In this document: piece after piece, positions 32,249 to 34,572 of the stretch
Layout: each line of letters begins with the position of its first letter
Position numbering within the stretch: position 1 is the stretch's first letter
Source of the DNA: a virus
DNA length: 34,572 bases
IMG/VR virus record: IMGVR_UViG_3300007633_000005
Location: 1-34,572 of that record
Reading direction: 5' to 3' (one strand)
Notes under the pieces: model-generated
Seen by the model: only the letters and a program-made list of their open reading frames with translations
The model's database searches: none
What the model was told of the DNA's origin: nothing
Program-made: the position numbers and the translations under genes

Positions 32249-33016
32249 ATGAAACCATTAAATAGAAAAAATTACGGCAGTATTCCGCACCTATCCAACA
32301 GTAAACTCGGCGAGAAAGACTACTTTATAGGGGAAGGACAAGAGCGAATATTGACAAAAAAGAAACGAGATAAACACGATACTATATTGGTGTTTGAAAA
32401 ATACGATGGCTCAAATATAGGTGTAGCCAAGAAGGATGGAAACATATTTGCATTGACACGTAGCGGATATGAAGCAAGCACAAGCCCATACAAGCAACAT
32501 CACGAATTTGCAAAATGGGTAGGTAGAAGATTTGAAATGTTTAATGACTTACTGAATGATGGCGAACGTATTGCTGGCGAATGGCTTTATCAAGCACATG
32601 GATTGATTTACAATATTGAAAAAGAACCAATCGTATTTTTTGACTACTTCAATGCAAACAATGAGCGACAACCTTTTGAAGTTCTTGAGCAAATGGGATT
32701 ACCATTACCAAGATTGCTACATAAAGGAGATGCTATAAGTGTTGATGAATTGAAGCCTATACTCAACTTAAAGACTGATTCTATTTGTCCTAAAGAGCAG
32801 CCCGAAGGAATGGTTTATCGAGTTGAGCGGAAAGGCAAAGTAGATTTTCTCGCTAAGTGGGTAAGACAAGATTTTGAAGCGGGTAAATACTGCATTGGAA
32901 TAGATGAGAAAGATTTGATTTGGAACGTAGCCACCCACACCGCAACCTATGAAACACAAACTTTAATTGGCTTTATTAACTATGACCGCTTGTTATACCC
33001 CGTTTTTTCGGGGTGA
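32249..33016 (+). CDS. RNA ligase (Rnl2-like, ATP-dependent)
   Basis: 255 residues of the nucleotidyltransferase ligase superfamily. The adenylated lysine is K51 in FEKYDGSN (KxDG motif I). Further motifs are RSG (71-73), GEWLYQAHG (110-118), FFDYF (130-134), EGMVYR (186-191) and AKWVR (202-206). Such enzymes seal nicks in RNA, for example repairing cleaved tRNAs as T4 Rnl does. The gene looks less A+T-rich than its neighbours, is flanked by two hairpins (32169-32226 and 32997-33014), and has no related neighbours, so it may be an acquired cargo gene. It starts 22 bases after the hairpin element. Confidence 0.85.
   Translation: MKPLNRKNYGSIPHLSNSKLGEKDYFIGEGQERILTKKKRDKHDTILVFEKYDGSNIGVAKKDGNIFALTRSGYEASTSPYKQHHEFAKWVGRRFEMFNDLLNDGERIAGEWLYQAHGLIYNIEKEPIVFFDYFNANNERQPFEVLEQMGLPLPRLLHKGDAISVDELKPILNLKTDSICPKEQPEGMVYRVERKGKVDFLAKWVRQDFEAGKYCIGIDEKDLIWNVATHTATYETQTLIGFINYDRLLYPVFSG
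32997..33014 (+). terminator. Hairpin at the end of the RNA ligase gene
   Basis: ACCCCG (32997-33002), six T, CGGGGT (33009-33014), overlapping the last codons of the gene. The T stretch is in the loop instead of after the stem, so as a terminator it is imperfect. Confidence 0.55.
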
Positions 33017-33048
33017 GTGAAAATAATTTACAGAAAAGTGTATTTTTA

Positions 33049-33081
33049 TTTGGTAGTTAATACATTTTACTGTATATTTGT
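33049..33081 (+). promoter_or_regulatory. Bacteroidetes-type promoter
   Basis: TTTG (33049-33052), 20 bases, then TATATTTG (33073-33080). GTTAA is 12 bases upstream of TATATTTG, three more than in the other early promoters. It drives the gene starting at 33110. Confidence 0.7.
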
Positions 33082-33109
33082 ATCAGTTAATAATTAAAAT
33101 ATAGAAATC

Positions 33110-33298
33110 ATGACAGTATCAAACATTATTCACAAAGAAAAATTTAACAAGGCTATTGAAGAAGGTATTTATACTATTTTGCCCAGTCAAGATGCCAAAA
33201 CATCGACAAAAAACTCAAAAGAATATGAGTATTTTAAAGTTGAATATTTAAACCCTGCTTTATATAAAAGCACATTTTTTGTAGCAGTATGGAACTAA
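33110..33298 (+). CDS. Hypothetical small protein
   Basis: 62 residues (MTVSNIIHKEKFNKAIEEGI...). Soluble alpha/beta, no known motif. Has its own promoter 33049-33081 and overlaps the next gene by 10 bases. Confidence 0.6.
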   Translation: MTVSNIIHKEKFNKAIEEGIYTILPSQDAKTSTKNSKEYEYFKVEYLNPALYKSTFFVAVWN

Positions 33299-33441
33299 TA
33301 AACTGGCACGAACTAAGTAGAAAACTTTCTGGGAATGGTCAAAATATCCGACCAAATAAAATACCTAAAAAGTACGAACGCAAAGTTAAAAGATTACTGT
33401 TGCTGTTGAAATTGTGGGAGCGTTGGGCAAATGGTGCATAA
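33289..33441 (+). CDS. 50-residue basic protein
   Basis: A 50-residue gene starting MELINWHELSRKLSGNGQNI. It overlaps the preceding gene by 10 bases. The rest has a basic helix (KIPKKYERKVKRLLLLLKLWERW). Its ISWHEL/NWHELS-type start and 'IRP...IPKKYERK' pattern is seen in small phage accessory proteins of Bacteroidetes. DNA or RNA binding is possible. Confidence 0.6.
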   Translation: MELINWHELSRKLSGNGQNIRPNKIPKKYERKVKRLLLLLKLWERWANGA

Positions 33442-33462
33442 CTCCTTGATAAACCAACTTTC

Positions 33463-33489
33463 ATTGATTACCAACAACTTGTAATCAAT
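33463..33489 (+). promoter_or_regulatory. Perfect 9-bp inverted repeat, possible operator
   Basis: ATTGATTAC (33463-33471) and GTAATCAAT (33481-33489) around a 9-base spacer. No T run follows, so it is not a terminator. Its position in a 118-base gap ahead of the 33560 gene suggests an operator or RNA hairpin. Nothing else is seen in 33442-33559. Confidence 0.5.
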
Positions 33490-33559
33490 TAACAATCTAA
33501 ACACATATAAACTGTAATACATAATTTTTAATAAATAACTATTTAAAACGTCATAAAAA

Positions 33560-33763
33560 ATGATAAAACAAAAAAAAGGAATGATTAAAGATATTTTGAT
33601 CGAGTACGAAATGAACCAAAAAAACTGCGAATACGTGCATGCAGAAAAAAAAGTAGATCACTTTCTGGAAAGCAAAAAAAAACCTCAGCAAACCAAAAAA
33701 TATAATTTTTTACTAAATAACGTATTCAATAAAAAAATAAGTAACTTGCACATCGCAAAGTAG
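33560..33763 (+). CDS. Hypothetical small basic protein
   Basis: 67 residues, Lys-rich (MIKQKKGMIKDILIEYEMNQ...). Helical with no membrane segment. Function unknown. Followed after about 30 bases by a terminator. Confidence 0.55.
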   Translation: MIKQKKGMIKDILIEYEMNQKNCEYVHAEKKVDHFLESKKKPQQTKKYNFLLNNVFNKKISNLHIAK

Positions 33764-33794
33764 TTTTTTTCATAATTAGTTTTAATGGTTAGTG

Positions 33795-33828
33795 ATACCC
33801 TAGTTTTTTTAGCTAGGGTATTTTTTTT
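33795..33828 (+). terminator. Strong intrinsic terminator
   Basis: Stem ATACCCTAG/CTAGGGTAT (33795-33803 with 33813-33821), then T residues to 33828. Ends rightward transcription from the 33049 promoter just before the next promoter. Confidence 0.85.
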
Positions 33829-33835
33829 CTTTTTA

Positions 33836-33869
33836 TTTGTTTTTGTGTTAATTTATTTGTTATATTTGC
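33836..33869 (+). promoter_or_regulatory. Bacteroidetes-type early promoter
   Basis: TTTG (33836-33839), 21 bases, then TATATTTG (33861-33868). GTTAATTTATTTG sits in the spacer (33847-33859), as in 7064-7093 and 29663-29692. This promoter drives the 33895 gene, and through it the cassette that crosses the window ends and stops at the 549-588 terminator. Confidence 0.8.
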
Positions 33870-33894
33870 AGTATAACAATTTAAAACAAGTGCT

Positions 33895-34251
33895 ATGAAA
33901 GCAAAAAAATTATTCAAAAAACTTAGAAAAGCTTGCAAAGGAGAAGGTCAAGATATACCAACTCCAAAAGAAACAGCATTAATTGTATTTGAGTTTGCAA
34001 CTGATATTTTTACAAGTTATAGAACAGACTTGTTTATGCAAGTCTTAAACGAAAACAACTTTCCAGGAAAGAAAAACCCAGTTAAAAGACCCAAAAAGTG
34101 CTTTGACAAGTGTATTGCTCTTTGCCATATACCTTCAAGAGATGTAATTTTAAGCTCTGATTTTGCTTACGCATTAGCTCAATCGCTTCAATTTTGCTAC
34201 GATTCAAAAGAATATGACGAGTTTTTAAAAGTACTTAACTCGATATTATAA
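33895..34251 (+). CDS. Hypothetical early protein
   Basis: 118 residues with a basic N-terminal part (MKAKKLFKKLRKACKGEGQD) and a helical rest, with three Cys in the RPKKCFDKCIALCH stretch. No recognised motif; soluble. First gene after the promoter at 33836-33869. Confidence 0.6.
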   Translation: MKAKKLFKKLRKACKGEGQDIPTPKETALIVFEFATDIFTSYRTDLFMQVLNENNFPGKKNPVKRPKKCFDKCIALCHIPSRDVILSSDFAYALAQSLQFCYDSKEYDEFLKVLNSIL

Positions 34252-34288
34252 ATGCTAAACCAATTAAATAATACTAAAATTAGATATT

Positions 34289-34471
34289 ATGTCAAATAAA
34301 GAAAATAAAAAAGAAATTAATGAATTATCTGAGCTGGATATGCCTGATAGAGTAAGTAAACGTTACGGATATGATATAAAAATAATGCCTGAAGCTACTT
34401 CTGATAACATGAATTTTATGATTGATAAAATAAACGAGCTTGTACAAGCAGTAAATGAATTGAAAAAATGA
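34289..34471 (+). CDS. Small hypothetical protein ahead of the YHK-family gene
   Basis: 60 residues (MSNKENKKEINELSELDMPD...), helical at its C-terminus (FMIDKINELVQAVNELKK), suggesting an oligomerising coil. Its TGA overlaps the next ATG by 4 bases (ATGA at 34468-34471). Unknown function. Confidence 0.6.
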   Translation: MSNKENKKEINELSELDMPDRVSKRYGYDIKIMPEATSDNMNFMIDKINELVQAVNELKK

Positions 34472-34572
34472 AAACAATACTCAAAGCCTACCACAAACAT
34501 TCAGATGTATTAGCTTACCATAAGTATGAATCAAACGGTTTTTTATGTGAAAAAACTATAGATGAAAACGGT
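34468..34572 (+). CDS. N-terminal part of YHK-family protein (continues at base 1)
   Basis: 35 codons from ATG to the window end (MKTILKAYHKHSDVLAYHKY...), aligned with the first 35 residues of the 7120-7452 protein. No stop is reached. If the window is circular, the reading frame passes directly into the C-terminal part at 1-204. Confidence 0.8.
   Translation, partial: MKTILKAYHKHSDVLAYHKYESNGFLCEKTIDENG

Overview
The window looks like a complete or nearly complete genome of a tailed bacteriophage infecting a member of the Bacteroidetes, most likely a Flavobacteriia host. The DNA is strongly A+T-rich. Starts are preceded by A-rich sequence instead of Shine-Dalgarno motifs. At least five rightward promoters carry the Bacteroidetes -7 element (TAnnTTTG). 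The virion proteins (XkdF-like protease, portal, tape measure, 'PRMTEAQR' fibre protein) have the style of flavobacterial siphovirus-like phages. No integrase, repressor, tRNA or host gene is recognised. The two window ends join in frame inside one gene (34468-34572 plus 1-204), so the molecule is best read as a circle, or a circularly permuted genome, of about 34.6 kb.

On that circle there are two transcription arms. They diverge at 23748-23819 and converge on a terminator at 549-588. The leftward arm (23747 down to 587) begins with an ECF-type sigma factor gene, then a Cys-rich protein, a DNA methyltransferase with a ParB-like partner, and the terminase subunits. Two tandem 55-residue paralogues follow, then the tail genes (with an apparent -1 frameshifted gene), tape measure, protease/scaffold, capsid, a tail-tube-like protein, portal, connector, a second tube-like protein, fibre, and a lysis cluster of small nested genes ending in an M15 endopeptidase. 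A rightward three-gene cassette (7120-7985) with its own host-type promoter and a terminator interrupts this arm between tube and portal.

The rightward arm (23950 to 34572, continuing 1-523) carries the early genes: two ERF-type annealing proteins, a gene interrupted by a stop codon, a MazG-like protein, a frameshifted SSB-like protein, a three-unit hairpin array, a DnaA-domain-IV-like protein, a replication protein gene with internal iterons (lambda-O-like origin candidate), a VRR-NUC nuclease, a possible clamp-like protein, and many small accessory genes. The latter include a spanin-like membrane protein, an RNA ligase next to a strongly folded hairpin, and two copies of a 'YHK-family gene plus small exported protein' cassette (one spans the window ends).

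The most striking regulatory signal is a motif, GTAAC-N15-TCGTTWTATAARTATG, that occurs exactly at three leftward gene starts (18455, 10452, 7020). Its shape is that of an ECF sigma promoter. The phage encodes an ECF-like sigma factor expressed from a host-type promoter. I infer a two-step cascade: host RNA polymerase reads the sigma gene, and the phage sigma then switches on tail, capsid and portal operons from near-leaderless promoters.
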